A stretch of 64,000 nucleotides of DNA from Euryarchaeota archaeon (GCA_016207515.1 JACQPN010000021.1:124001-188000), one strand, 5' to 3'; positions 1 through 8,606 are shown, counted from the first letter of the stretch. Numbers and translations: made by a program. Notes: generated by a model not told the origin, from the letters alone.

Positions 1-1066
1 TGATGCGCAGTCCCACGGTAAGATTGGCCGGTGTGAGGAGCCACCCTTTCCTCTTCAGCGCGTCCCGTACGACGCTCGGCCGCTTCACGCGAAACGTGAC
101 GATGTTGAGGACCGGCGGTGTCGCGAGTCCGACGCCCATCGCCTGGAGTTCGCTTGCGAGGAAGCGGGAATCGGCGATGCACGTCTTCACCACTTTCCGG
201 TAGCCTTCGACGCCCAGGTGCTCCATGACGGCGTATGTCGCCGCGGAGGCGGCGCCCGGTCTCGTCCCGCGGATGGTGGGTTGCCTTTTGGTCGAGACGT
301 ACGGCGTCTCGGTCCCGATGAGGTCGATGTCCGCGCCGTCGCGCGCCGCGAGAAATCCGGACGGGATGGGCGCCATCCCCATCTTGTGGCCGTCGACGGC
401 GATGGTCGAGACGCCGCCGTTCTTGAAATCGAAGGCCGGGCAGGCAACGTCGCGCGGCAGGAACGGGATCACGAAGCCGCCGAAGGAGGCGTCGACGTGA
501 AGGTGGACGCCGGCCGCGGATGAGATCCTCGCGAGTTCCGGGATGTCGTCGACTGTGCCGAGTTCCGTCGTCCCCGCGATGCCGACGATCGCCGCGGTCT
601 CTCTACTCACCAGTTTCCGGACCGCTGTCGTGTCCACGGTGAAATCGGTCCCTACGGGTGCCGTCACGAGCGTGAGGCCGAGGTAATCGGCGACCTTGTT
701 GAAGCTGAAGTGCGCGGTCTCCGGGACGATGACCTCCCGTTTTCCGCTGCGTTTCGTGGCGATGCGCAGCCCCGTGAGGTTCGCATCGCTTCCCCCCGAG
801 GTCGGCGCGGCCCACCCGGCCGCGGGGGCGTTGAGCATCCGAAGCACTCCCCGCAAGGCCTTCACCTCGATCTCGGTGGTCCCCGGATGCAAGTGCGGGT
901 CGCCCATGTTGGTCTCAAGGAAGGCCCCGTACGCGGCGACGGCGATGGGGTGGGGAGCGGTGCACATCGAGCCGAGGATGCGGCCCGACCGGAAGGTGTG
1001 GTCTTTCTTTCGGGCCCGAGCGAGTTCGGCGACGACCGATGAACGCGAGCGTCCCCTAGGTTTCAT
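1..1066 (-). CDS. mfnA: L-tyrosine/L-aspartate decarboxylase MfnA, 3'-truncated by the window edge
   Basis: PLP-dependent group II decarboxylase. In archaea MfnA makes tyramine (methanofuran) or beta-alanine (coenzyme A); which applies here cannot be told. About 355 residues are visible, reading MKPRGRSRSSVVAELARARK from an ATG at 1064-1066, and the last 25-40 residues of the family length lie outside the window. The PLP-binding lysine is Lys228 in VDGHKMGMAPIP. Other family segments seen are PTSGGSDANL near the N-terminal third, HVDASFGGF just before the lysine, and TIRGTRPGAA after it. The gene is divergent from proS. A TATA-like box about 37 nt upstream predicts a short leader. Confident at family level. 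Confidence 0.9.
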   Translation of the reverse strand, partial: MKPRGRSRSSVVAELARARKKDHTFRSGRILGSMCTAPHPIAVAAYGAFLETNMGDPHLHPGTTEIEVKALRGVLRMLNAPAAGWAAPTSGGSDANLTGLRIATKRSGKREVIVPETAHFSFNKVADYLGLTLVTAPVGTDFTVDTTAVRKLVSRETAAIVGIAGTTELGTVDDIPELARISSAAGVHLHVDASFGGFVIPFLPRDVACPAFDFKNGGVSTIAVDGHKMGMAPIPSGFLAARDGADIDLIGTETPYVSTKRQPTIRGTRPGAASAATYAVMEHLGVEGYRKVVKTCIADSRFLASELQAMGVGLATPPVLNIVTFRVKRPSVVRDALKRKGWLLTPANLTVGLRI

Positions 1067-1097
1067 TTTGTTATCAAGGGGCGCGTAAGGGCTTCCC

Positions 1098-1107
1098 GTT
1101 GATAAGC
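1098..1107 (-). promoter_or_regulatory. TATA-like box for mfnA
   Basis: The minus strand reads GCTTATCAAC, centred about 37 nt before the mfnA ATG. Archaeal spacing would place transcription start near 1077, giving a leader of roughly 11 nt. Confidence 0.45.
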
Positions 1108-1258
1108 GTATCCGGGTCCCATGTGGAGGACGGCGCTACGGGCCCGCGCCGTTATCCACGCCGGTCGGATAGTTCTGGCTTTCAAAAAGGCACGAAACAA
1201 CGCCTCTTGAGCTTTTACCCGCCGGTCTACGTCAAGAGCCGTTTTCATTCAGACAAGG

Positions 1259-1266
1259 TTATAAAT
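1259..1266 (+). promoter_or_regulatory. Strong TATA box upstream of proS leader
   Basis: TTATAAAT is one of the best TATA matches in the window. Its centre is 26 nt before an ATG at 1288, so transcription probably starts there. It may drive a short leaderless ORF, a long proS leader, or both. Confidence 0.6.
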
Positions 1267-1287
1267 CCCTTGGAGTGTGGAAACAGT

Positions 1288-1452
1288 ATGTTCCGCAAGG
1301 ATGGGAAGCGGGAAGCGGCGCCGTCACGCCCGCACGCGTTCGGCCACGGCGGCGTCGGGGCGCTCGCCCCGTTGTCGCGTTGGGTGGCCGAGACGCTTTC
1401 CTACAACGACGCCGACGACGAGGCACGACGGTCGGCCGCGCGAAAGCACTGA
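1288..1452 (+). CDS. Possible leaderless small protein (54 aa)
   Basis: The reading frame starts MFRKDGKREAAPSRPHAFGH and ends EARRSAARKH, 54 residues, basic, with no recognisable domain. The reason to list it is position: its ATG lies exactly where transcription from the TTATAAAT box at 1259 should begin, the arrangement seen for other leaderless genes in this window. It lies upstream of proS in a region otherwise without a gene. It could equally be a non-coding leader, since random frames are long in DNA this GC-rich. Confidence 0.25.
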   Translation: MFRKDGKREAAPSRPHAFGHGGVGALAPLSRWVAETLSYNDADDEARRSAARKH

Positions 1453-1538
1453 ACGCGCGCCGGTCCCAAGCCGATCTGGACGGCCTCTTCTTCCGCCCGT
1501 TTCTCGCCCCGGCACCCTTTAAGGGACGATTCGCCATT

Positions 1539-3011
1539 GTGAACCCGATCCACGTGGGCAAGGCCGACAACTTTTCCGATTGGTACAACGACATCGTCGA
1601 GAAAGCCGGGCTCATTGACAAGCGTTACCCGATAAAGGGCATGGACGTGTGGATGCCGTACGGGTGGGAGATCATGCGCGCAATGGACGGGCGCATCCGC
1701 GCGGAGATGGCGGCGACCGGTCACAAGGAGGTCCTTTTCCCGCTCCTCATCCCACAGACGGAGTTCAACAAGGAGAAAGACCACATCAAGGGCTTCGACG
1801 CCCAGGTCTATTGGGTGACCAAGGGCGGCAAGAACGACCTCGACGTCCCGCTCGTCGTCCGGCCGACCTCCGAGACGGCGATGTACCCGATGTTCGCCCT
1901 TTGGGTGCGTAGTCATGCCGACCTCCCATTGAAGATCTTCCAAATAGTCAACGTCTTTCGCTACGAGACGAAGCAGACGCGCTCGTTCATGCGTGTGCGG
2001 GAGATCCACTTCTTCGAAGCGCACACGGCGCACGACACGTTCGAGGACGCCGAACGCCAGATCGTGGAGGACCTCGAGATCGCCACAAGGTTCGCCCGCG
2101 GCCTCGGCCTCCCGTACGTCCTCTCCAAACGCCCCGATTGGGACAAGTTCGCGGGCGCCGACTACACCGTCGGCGTGGACGTCTTCATGCACGACGAGGC
2201 GAAGACCCTTCAGATCGCGAGCGTCCACCAGTACAGGCAGAACTTCGCAAAGCCGTACGGGATAAGCTACGAGAAGCCGGACGGCTCCCGCGAGCACTGC
2301 CACCAGACGACCTACGGGATGAGCGAGCGGCTCATGGGAGCGGTGATCGGCGTCCATGGGGACGACCGCGGGATAATAGTCCCCCCCGGGATCGCGCCCA
2401 TCCAGGCCGTGATCGTTCCGATCATCTTCAAGGGCAAGGAGGCGGGAGTCCTCGAATCATGCCGCGCTGCCCTCGCGGAACTCAAGTCGGCGGGCCTACG
2501 CGTGCACCTCGACGACCGCGACATCACCGCCGGGTCGAAGTACTTCGATTGGGAGATGAAAGGCGTGCCGCTACGGATCGAGATAGGCCCGCGCGACATC
2601 GAGAAGGGCGAGGCGGTCCTCGTGCGCCGGCACGTCTCCGATTTCAAGGCGGCGAAGGTGACGGCGAAACGGGCCCAGCTTGCCGCGGACGTGGCAAAGG
2701 CGCTCGAGTCCATAACCGACGACCTGCGGGAAACGGCCGTCCAAAGGATGCACCAGAACGTCCGCACCGTCTCGACCCCGGAGGAGGCGAAGGCGCGCGA
2801 GGGGATCTCGGCTTTGAGCTGGTGCGGTGTCGAGAAGTGCGGCCTCGACATCGAGGCGCGAACGGAGAAGACCGTGCTCGGCATCCCGAAAACGCTCGAG
2901 GCGCACGATTCGACGCACGTGGTCGTCGATCTCGAAAAGGGCCACCAAGGCAAGTGCGTGATCTGCGGCTGCGAGACGAAGACGCTCGTCTACGTCTGCA
3001 AGACCTACTGA
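1539..3011 (+). CDS. proS: Prolyl-tRNA synthetase, archaeal/eukaryotic type
   Basis: Charges tRNA-Pro in the cytoplasm. 490 aa from GTG 1539, matching the usual ~480 aa of the archaeal type. The N-terminus (FSDWYNDIVEKA, RYPIKGMDVWMPYG) is the class II catalytic core; motif 2 covers FRYETKQTRSFMRVREIHFFEAH, and the anticodon-binding domain begins around GIAPIQAVIVP. The C-terminal domain has the Cys-rich cluster CGVEKCG and CVICGC and ends in the typical CKTY. The frame stays open upstream to 1275 but that part is Arg/Pro-rich and unlike the family. A CCCTTTAAGGG palindrome at 1515 is TATA-like; its spacing would also allow GTG 1554 as the start. Confidence 0.95.
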   Translation: MNPIHVGKADNFSDWYNDIVEKAGLIDKRYPIKGMDVWMPYGWEIMRAMDGRIRAEMAATGHKEVLFPLLIPQTEFNKEKDHIKGFDAQVYWVTKGGKNDLDVPLVVRPTSETAMYPMFALWVRSHADLPLKIFQIVNVFRYETKQTRSFMRVREIHFFEAHTAHDTFEDAERQIVEDLEIATRFARGLGLPYVLSKRPDWDKFAGADYTVGVDVFMHDEAKTLQIASVHQYRQNFAKPYGISYEKPDGSREHCHQTTYGMSERLMGAVIGVHGDDRGIIVPPGIAPIQAVIVPIIFKGKEAGVLESCRAALAELKSAGLRVHLDDRDITAGSKYFDWEMKGVPLRIEIGPRDIEKGEAVLVRRHVSDFKAAKVTAKRAQLAADVAKALESITDDLRETAVQRMHQNVRTVSTPEEAKAREGISALSWCGVEKCGLDIEARTEKTVLGIPKTLEAHDSTHVVVDLEKGHQGKCVICGCETKTLVYVCKTY

Positions 3012-3139
3012 TCGCGCCGCGCGCGGGGCGGTGAACGCGCGACGCGGGATGCGCAATCGACGGGGCAACCGGTCCCGCAGCAAGGCCTCGGGAAGACGCG
3101 CGGCCCCTCGTCTTTCGGCCTCCCTCGGAGCGGGATCGG

Positions 3140-3931
3140 ATGAGGAAGAAATCAACGTACATCCACGGGACATCGGAGGGAGAGCAAGAGCGTCTACGCC
3201 GTCTCAACGCGCTCACGAACCTGCCCTTCGTCGATTTTCTATCGCTCTCGCCCGGGGAGAAGGTGCTCGACGTCGGGTGCGGACTTGGCACTCTCGCCCG
3301 TGATGTGGCGACGAAACTCGCACCTGGCTCCGTCACCGGTGTCGAGTTCTCGCTCGACCAGCTGCGGGCGCGCCCGGCCCTGCCGGGAAACGTGCGTCTC
3401 GTGCGCGGCGACGCCCACGCGCTCCCCTTTGGCGACGACGGGTTCGACGTCGCGTATTGCCGGTACCTCCTAGAACACGTCCCGGGGCCCGTCGAAGTGC
3501 TTCGTGAGATGAGGCGTGTTCTCAAGGTGGGAGGCCGTGCGATGGTGCAGGAGAACAACATCCTAGCGACCGCCTTCGATCCAGATTGCGAGGCATTCGA
3601 CCGCGTGTGGGCGCGGTTCGCGACTCTGCAAGAGCGCCTCGGTGGCGACGCACTCATCGGCAAGAGGCTCTATGGATTGTTTCGCAAGGCCGGTTTCAAG
3701 GACGTCTCCCTCAGCGTGCAACCGGAACTCCACCACGTCGGGATGCAAAGCTTCGCCCCGTGGGTCGAGAACCTCATCGACAATCTCAAGCCCGCAGCCC
3801 CGGCCCTTGAAGAGCACGGCCTCGCAAGTCGGGAAGAGGTGGAGACAGCGTGCGAGGAGTTATCTTCGCTCCTGCGTATGGAGCACGCCAGCGCCCTGTT
3901 CTACTGGAATCGCGCATCGGCCGTGAAGTGA
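3140..3931 (+). CDS. SAM-dependent class I methyltransferase (UbiE/Methyltransf_11-like)
   Basis: 263 aa, soluble. Motif I VLDVGCGLG at about residues 42-50 binds S-adenosylmethionine. VTGVEFS is the acidic post-I strand and FDVAYCRYLLEHV is motif II, followed by the VLREMRRVLKVGG segment typical of Methyltransf_11. The substrate cannot be inferred from sequence or neighbours. It stands between proS and a lipoprotein gene, same strand, with 128 nt before it. ATG start chosen because it places motif I at the normal distance. Confidence 0.82.
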   Translation: MRKKSTYIHGTSEGEQERLRRLNALTNLPFVDFLSLSPGEKVLDVGCGLGTLARDVATKLAPGSVTGVEFSLDQLRARPALPGNVRLVRGDAHALPFGDDGFDVAYCRYLLEHVPGPVEVLREMRRVLKVGGRAMVQENNILATAFDPDCEAFDRVWARFATLQERLGGDALIGKRLYGLFRKAGFKDVSLSVQPELHHVGMQSFAPWVENLIDNLKPAAPALEEHGLASREEVETACEELSSLLRMEHASALFYWNRASAVK

Positions 3932-3996
3932 CCCACGGCCATGGGACGCGACAAACCGATGATCCGTGGCGATTCCAGGAACCTTTGTGCAATAAA

Positions 3997-4005
3997 GCTT
4001 AAAGA
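3997..4005 (+). promoter_or_regulatory. TATA-like box for the lipoprotein at 4034
   Basis: GCTTAAAGA, centred near 4001, about 33 nt before the ATG. A second AT-rich string (CTATTTAAG at 4022) is too close to the start to act for this gene. Confidence 0.4.
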
Positions 4006-4033
4006 CCACGCAAGGCACTGGCTATTTAAGCCC

Positions 4034-4930
4034 ATGAGAGCCACCCCCGTTTTCGGCGCGTTGATCATGGTCGCGGCAAGCCTAGCAGGTTGCGTCGACC
4101 CTGGTGCTGCGCCCGTTTCCCCTGCGTCCACCGACGACCAGTCGAAGGTGACCTTGGATTTCGATGCTCGGCTCGACGAGTCGCGCCCGGGAGCGATACT
4201 CGGCGTCGTCGGCGACCTCACGTTCGCGCCCCTCAAAGGCGCCAAGGTGTCGATCGACACGATGAACGTCTCGAGGGTTACGGACGAGTCCGGGCGGTAC
4301 GAGTTCATCGATCTTGAGAACGGCCGCTACCTCGTGAGCGCTTCGCTCGAAGGCTACTTCACGAAGACCGCTAGCGCCGTGGTGAAGAACGGCACCATAT
4401 ACGAGCTCAACTTCAAGCTCGAGCAGATACCTACGAAGAACCCGTACTCGGTGCCTGCCGAGGCGAAGGGCCAGATATCCTGCCACGCGATCGCAAGCCA
4501 CCCGTTCACGGGGGACGGGACGGAGTACAGTTGCGGCCAACTCGACCCGAACAACAAGGACCGGTTCCGGTGGGACTTGAACGAGGACGCCGCCGGCATC
4601 GTCATCGAGATGCGCTACACTCCGCAGACGTCGGCGAGTTCCCGCCTCTCCCTCACGGCGAGCACCGAAGGCTTCGGCGACCTCGACACGGACCTTGGAC
4701 GCACGATCGGGGAGAACGGTTACGCTCGAATCGACGTAGGCCCGAGCGTCTTGAAGCGGTATTACGCGCGCGGCGGCACGTTCACGTCGTTCACGAAGCT
4801 CGCCCCGTCGCTCGGCGACGACGAGCAGGACACGAGCGGCGGCCTCGCCGTGAACCAGCAGTTCGAGATCGTGGTGACGGTCTTCTACGTCTTGCCAGGG
4901 CCGGCCAACTATTCCGTCTACCAAAAATAA
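4034..4930 (+). CDS. Lipoprotein with carboxypeptidase-regulatory-like domain
   Basis: 298 aa. The start at 4034 gives a clean lipoprotein signal, MRATPVFGALIMVAASLAGC, with lipobox LAGC; an upstream in-frame ATG at 3941 would bury this signal. After a Ser/Thr/Pro-rich spacer there is one transthyretin/CarboxypepD_reg-like beta-sandwich (residues about 50-125: GVVGDLTFAPLKGAKVSIDT, GRYEFIDLENGRYLVSASLEGY). The C-terminal ~170 residues form a second, unrecognised domain with two Cys (SCHAIAS, YSCGQ). Probably exported and membrane-anchored, possibly binding a surface ligand; actual role unknown. Confidence 0.7.
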   Translation: MRATPVFGALIMVAASLAGCVDPGAAPVSPASTDDQSKVTLDFDARLDESRPGAILGVVGDLTFAPLKGAKVSIDTMNVSRVTDESGRYEFIDLENGRYLVSASLEGYFTKTASAVVKNGTIYELNFKLEQIPTKNPYSVPAEAKGQISCHAIASHPFTGDGTEYSCGQLDPNNKDRFRWDLNEDAAGIVIEMRYTPQTSASSRLSLTASTEGFGDLDTDLGRTIGENGYARIDVGPSVLKRYYARGGTFTSFTKLAPSLGDDEQDTSGGLAVNQQFEIVVTVFYVLPGPANYSVYQK

Positions 4931-5056
4931 GGCCTGGCAGCGCGGTCCGGCCTCACGCGCACGGATCACCCCGTTTTGATGCCCGCCGTGGATTCTGCCG
5001 GTGCCGAAGGATTAAGGTTAAGTCGGGGTGCCGTATTCCTCGAACCCCGGTGCGCC

Positions 5057-5911
5057 ATGGGAATCTTTGACAGCATCAACCGCGGTTGGAACCTCACGAA
5101 GGCGAGCTACGAGGTCTTGAAGCTCGACAAGGAGCTCCTCCTCTTCCCCATCATCTCCACGATCGTCATGGTCATCCTTGCGGGCGGCGTCTTCCTCGGC
5201 ATCGCGATCCCCGCGGCATCGTCTGGCAGCGAGATGTTGTTCTACCTTGCTCTTCTCGCAGCATACATCATGGGGACCTTCGTCGTCATCTTCTTCAATG
5301 CGGCCATCATCGCGTGCGCGAAGATCCGCTTCAGCGGCGGGAACCCGACGCTTGCCGACGGGATCAACGCCTCGATGCGCCACATAGGAGCGATCTTCCT
5401 GTGGGCCATCATCGCCGGCACGGTCGGTCTTGTCATCCGGATGCTCGAACGCGACAGCAGGTCGTGGATCACCCGCATAGTCATCGGCTTCGTCGGCGCC
5501 GCCTGGGCGGTGGCCACGTTCTTCGTCATCCCTGCCATCGTCCTCGAAGGCAAGGGGCCTGTGGAGGCGATGAAGTCGAGCATAGAGGTCGTGAGACGCA
5601 CGTGGGGCGAGATGGCCGTGAGCCGCTTCGGGACGTGGGTCATATTCTCGATCCTCGGTCTCATAGGCGTCATCATGCTATTCGCCGTGATCCTCCCGGC
5701 GAGCGCGGCACTCGGGCCTTCCGGCTTCATCATCGGTGCCAGCCTCTTTGTGCCCTACGGTTTCATCATCGGTGTCGGCATCTTCGTGTTCTACATGGTG
5801 CTCGTGTCCGCAAGCTATGCGGCGATAAACGGCATCCTCACGGCCGCTCTGTACGAGTACGCGAAATCAGGCCGCGCCCCCACAGGGTTCGACGCCAACA
5901 TGCTCTCCTGA
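5057..5911 (+). CDS. Polytopic membrane protein, DUF6159-like
   Basis: 284 aa from ATG 5057. The N-terminus MGIFDSINRGWNLTKASYEV followed by LKLDKELLLFP matches what I recall of DUF6159-type proteins. About six hydrophobic segments follow, in pairs (residues ~30-55, 65-95, 115-135, 150-170, 200-230, 235-270). Between them is EGKGPVEAMKSSIEVVRRTWGE, a cytoplasmic amphipathic stretch common in such permease-like proteins. TATA-like GGTTAAGTC at 5016 is about 37 nt upstream. Function unknown; no partner gene is evident. Confidence 0.7.
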   Translation: MGIFDSINRGWNLTKASYEVLKLDKELLLFPIISTIVMVILAGGVFLGIAIPAASSGSEMLFYLALLAAYIMGTFVVIFFNAAIIACAKIRFSGGNPTLADGINASMRHIGAIFLWAIIAGTVGLVIRMLERDSRSWITRIVIGFVGAAWAVATFFVIPAIVLEGKGPVEAMKSSIEVVRRTWGEMAVSRFGTWVIFSILGLIGVIMLFAVILPASAALGPSGFIIGASLFVPYGFIIGVGIFVFYMVLVSASYAAINGILTAALYEYAKSGRAPTGFDANMLS

Positions 5912-6075
5912 AGGGCAGTGGCGGTCGATCGACGCCGAAGAGAAAGCCAGGACCCCGGGGAATCCCGCGGACAGATATCCACGACGGACCCGTGGGCGGC
6001 CGCGTAGGCCCCACCTTAACTGGCAAAACGCCTCTCCTTGAATCTCCCCCTTTGGGCCATATCCCGTAACCTAGG

Positions 6076-6084
6076 CCTTAAAAG
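6076..6084 (+). promoter_or_regulatory. TATA box for the gene at 6109
   Basis: CCTTAAAAG, centred 27-29 nt before ATG 6109, predicting a leaderless transcript. Confidence 0.55.
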
Positions 6085-6108
6085 CCGCCTTCCATAGAAG
6101 CAATTCCG

Positions 6109-6630
6109 ATGGACGCGTGGATCGAGTTCCTCCTCAATGAGGTGGAAAGCGTCAAGAATCGCGGTTGGGCGCAAGAGAAGGATGCGCAGCGTGCGGGCCT
6201 CATCGACGCTTTCATGACGAATTTCAAGTTCCCCGTGGAATCGCGGATCAAGGGTTACGTCGTGGGGACGAGCAGCGTGCGCATCCCGCGCCTGAAAGTG
6301 AACGTCCGTGCGACGACCCGCAGCTCGCGTGGGAATCCTGGCTCCTCCGCTTCGGGTTCCAGCACGTCCCCGCGAAGCGTCGAAGCGAATGAGACGCGAC
6401 GCCCGCACGGCGTGATGCTCGATTGTATCGAGGTGGTCCCCGAAGGGTGGACCGACGCCGCGTACGATCTCCTCGGTGGCCTATTCGTGCCCTGCGAACG
6501 GAAGCTCGAAGCCGGCTCCGTGATAAGCGCCGACATCGCGATACTGGACCCTAAGAGCTACATCTACAGGAAACCGGGTTTCGCGTGCGAGCCAAGGCGG
6601 CTCGACGTCCTCGTGGCGGTAGAAGCATAG
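6109..6630 (+). CDS. Conserved-looking hypothetical protein
   Basis: 173 aa, soluble, no recognised domain. It begins MDAWIEFLLNEVESVKNRGW, an acidic amphipathic helix. A polar Ser/Thr/Arg-rich stretch (residues ~66-95, TTRSSRGNPGSSASGSSTSP) divides it into two folded-looking parts. The second half (HGVMLDCIEVVPEGWTDAAY, then AYDLLGGLFVPCERKLEAG) looks globular with beta strands. The leaderless start is supported by the TATA box at 6076. No function can be proposed. Confidence 0.6.
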   Translation: MDAWIEFLLNEVESVKNRGWAQEKDAQRAGLIDAFMTNFKFPVESRIKGYVVGTSSVRIPRLKVNVRATTRSSRGNPGSSASGSSTSPRSVEANETRRPHGVMLDCIEVVPEGWTDAAYDLLGGLFVPCERKLEAGSVISADIAILDPKSYIYRKPGFACEPRRLDVLVAVEA

Positions 6631-6689
6631 ACGGGGCCGCGAAGGAGCCCCATGCCACGATACATGTAGGCCGTGGGGCCCGACGCTCG

Positions 6690-8228
6690 TCAATTTTTCT
6701 TTGGAACTTCAAGTCCTAGGCCGCGGGCCACCTTTTCCATGGCTTCGACGTAGGAGTCCGGGCCGCACTCAAGAAGTTCCTTCACCAACGCGGTCGCGTA
6801 CTCGGCGAGTTCCGCCTCCTCTTTCGAAAGCAGCCATGCGTCGTCGCGCGTCCCGCCCAACACGCGTCGCACCGCCGCGGACAGCGGCCTCAACGTCGGC
6901 ATCTTCTTCTCCTCGGCGATGAGGATGCGCAGCGCTTCGGAACGGCCGTGGGCACGGTATTCCTTCGCCACGGCATCGAGGACCGCCAACTCCGGTGCGA
7001 TGCTCTTGAAAGACGGGAGCTTGCCGACGATCGAAGTGCGCTTCGAAGCCTTCTCGGCCGAGCGCAGTTTGTCCATGGGGCTTCCGCCGCCCGCGAGGAT
7101 GCGTTTCGCTGCCGCTTCGTCGCCCGCGACGGCCGTCAACGCCGCTTCGCCGCGGGTCGGGAAGAAGCGTTCGATGACCTTTGCGGCCGTGTCGTCCTCG
7201 ACCACCACGACGCCGTCGTGACCGTCGAGCATGGCCTTCAATGCCGTCCTTTCGAGCGCGTCGGGGTCGAGCGCCTCGATGAACGCCCTCGCGTCGCTTG
7301 CGAAGAATGAATCGCCACGGACGTAAAGCGGCCCCGGAAGGGCTTGGAGCGCCTGTTTCCTTTGGGCGCGGGTCTTGCGCAAAAGGTCGCCGTCGCCGAT
7401 CTTGCCCTTCCAATAGTCGTCGAGGATCGAAGCACTTGCCTCACTTGGGACGTTAGGCTCGTCTCCCGCATAGAGGTCGAGGCGATGGAGCTTCGCCTCC
7501 ACTTTGAAATGCTCCCGTGGGGACGCCGTGCCGATGTGCCCGAAGAGCCGCGACAGCGAATTGGCGTTGCCGTCGCATCTTGCGCATTTGAGGAAACGGG
7601 CGTTGGCGCCTCGCCACGTGATCATGAGGTGGTCGGACTCCGGGACGACCGTGATGTGCGGGCATGCGTGGAAACCCGGGGCCTTCTCGATGAGACCCAG
7701 GAGCTTCGCTTTCTCCGCGATGAACCCGTCAGGCGGCTGCGGCGTCGTCCCGGAGCACAGCATTTCGTCCTCCATCGCATAGAAGTTGAGGCCCTTCTTC
7801 ACGACGAGGTTGTGCATTGAAAGAAGCCTCAGCATCCGGTCGTCGTGGTGCTGGAACCCGACCAATTCTTCCTTCAGGGCGCCTCCGCGCACCGCATACG
7901 GGACGACGTTCGTCCCGATCCGCATGTTGGCGACGTAAGGGACGGAGCCCGTGAGGGCAAGAAGGAGCGTTGCCGCATACGCCCTGACGACGCGATGCGT
8001 GAAGAATCCCTTCGTGTGCCGGATCAAGCGTTTCTCGTCGCCGCGGTCGCGACTCACACGTTCGAGCTCTCTTGCAATCCTGCGGGAAGGGCACTTGTCG
8101 TTTCCACAGATGCAACGCGGGGCCGCGGTCTCGGGGTTTTCCGCGAGGTGCCTGGCGTTTCGGATGAGGTCGGCCTCCTCGACGCGGCCGGTGCTTCGAA
8201 CGAGCGACCTACGCTGTTTCTTGGCCAA
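6690..8228 (-). CDS. Large hypothetical protein with N-terminal Cys cluster
   Basis: 512 aa, soluble. I do not recognise the family. Cys39, Cys41 and Cys46 (CICGNDKC) and a later CARCDGN suggest a bound metal, perhaps zinc. The N-terminal third has HTKGFFTHRVVRAYAATLLL and CPHITVVPESDHLMITWRG; the C-terminal half is helical and charged, with DGHDGVVVVEDDTAAKVIERF resembling a small nucleotide-binding strand-helix. It is transcribed away from the lsm/rpl37e genes, from which it is separated by 95 nt. Its length and even codon use suggest a genuine conserved gene of this lineage; nucleic-acid binding is only a guess. Confidence 0.65.
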   Translation of the reverse strand: MAKKQRRSLVRSTGRVEEADLIRNARHLAENPETAAPRCICGNDKCPSRRIARELERVSRDRGDEKRLIRHTKGFFTHRVVRAYAATLLLALTGSVPYVANMRIGTNVVPYAVRGGALKEELVGFQHHDDRMLRLLSMHNLVVKKGLNFYAMEDEMLCSGTTPQPPDGFIAEKAKLLGLIEKAPGFHACPHITVVPESDHLMITWRGANARFLKCARCDGNANSLSRLFGHIGTASPREHFKVEAKLHRLDLYAGDEPNVPSEASASILDDYWKGKIGDGDLLRKTRAQRKQALQALPGPLYVRGDSFFASDARAFIEALDPDALERTALKAMLDGHDGVVVVEDDTAAKVIERFFPTRGEAALTAVAGDEAAAKRILAGGGSPMDKLRSAEKASKRTSIVGKLPSFKSIAPELAVLDAVAKEYRAHGRSEALRILIAEEKKMPTLRPLSAAVRRVLGGTRDDAWLLSKEEAELAEYATALVKELLECGPDSYVEAMEKVARGLGLEVPKKN

Positions 8229-8323
8229 TGCGCTTCACCACGTTAGGCGCGAAGCGTGGAATAAGGATTCTGTCCGAAGGATGCATGTGGGAGGGTCGTC
8301 TCCACCTCGAAAAGGGGTCGCGG

Positions 8324-8488
8324 TCACTTGGCCTTGACCCAGGAGAAGTTCCGCAAATACGCGGTCTTCCCGAAGCCGCAGGACGCGCACACGCGATGTC
8401 CCGCATGGAAGGAGTGCTTCCCGCAGCGGCGGCACCGGACGTGGGTCTTGGAGTTACGCTTGCCCTTGGACGCGGTTCCCTTGGACAT
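8324..8488 (-). CDS. rpl37e: 50S ribosomal protein L37e
   Basis: 54 aa, easily missed because of its size. It reads [20 protein letters not shown] and continues with [20 protein letters not shown], the zinc-binding four-Cys ribbon of L37e (Cys19, Cys22, Cys34, Cys37), ending SWVKAK. L37e binds 23S rRNA near the exit tunnel. It lies downstream of the Sm-like gene on the same strand, a pairing conserved across archaea. It also has its own TATA-like box at 8521. High confidence from motif and context. Confidence 0.95.
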   Translation of the reverse strand: MSKGTASKGKRNSKTHVRCRRCGKHSFHAGHRVCASCGFGKTAYLRNFSWVKAK

Positions 8489-8520
8489 CGGCTAGACCGT
8501 GGAAGCGAGGAATGGAGCAC

Positions 8521-8530
8521 CCATATAAAA
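8521..8530 (-). promoter_or_regulatory. TATA-like box for rpl37e
   Basis: The minus strand reads TTTTATATGG, centred about 37 nt before the rpl37e ATG, placing initiation near 8498. It allows L37e to be made independently of the upstream Sm-like gene. Confidence 0.5.
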
Positions 8531-8539
8531 ACGTTCCCA

Positions 8540-8560
8540 GCACCTTTTGCGAAAAGGTGC
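8540..8560. terminator. Perfect palindrome between lsm and rpl37e, terminator-like
   Basis: GCACCTTTT-GCG-AAAAGGTGC is a perfect 9-bp inverted repeat with a T4 run on each strand. It lies just after the lsm gene and before the rpl37e TATA box, so partial termination or attenuation between the two genes is likely. No experimental support. Confidence 0.45.
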
Positions 8561-8570
8561 GTCAAAAGCC

Positions 8571-8606
8571 GGCCATCTTCGCGACGCTTCGCGTCGCTCG
8601 ATGACC
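8571..8606. repeat. Nested hairpin related to the 15-18 kb hairpin family
   Basis: An inner perfect stem GCGACGC-TTC-GCGTCGC sits inside an outer CATC/GATG pair, with the segment TTCGC...CGCTC between them. This is the same stem plus TCGC...GCTC loop design seen at the tRNA loci. It lies between the lsm stop codon and the rpl37e promoter. Confidence 0.45.

Noticed and set aside
1401-2357. 318-aa minus-strand frame opposite proS
   Set aside because: Complement of a real gene in GC-rich DNA; His/Arg/Val-rich composition and no motif.
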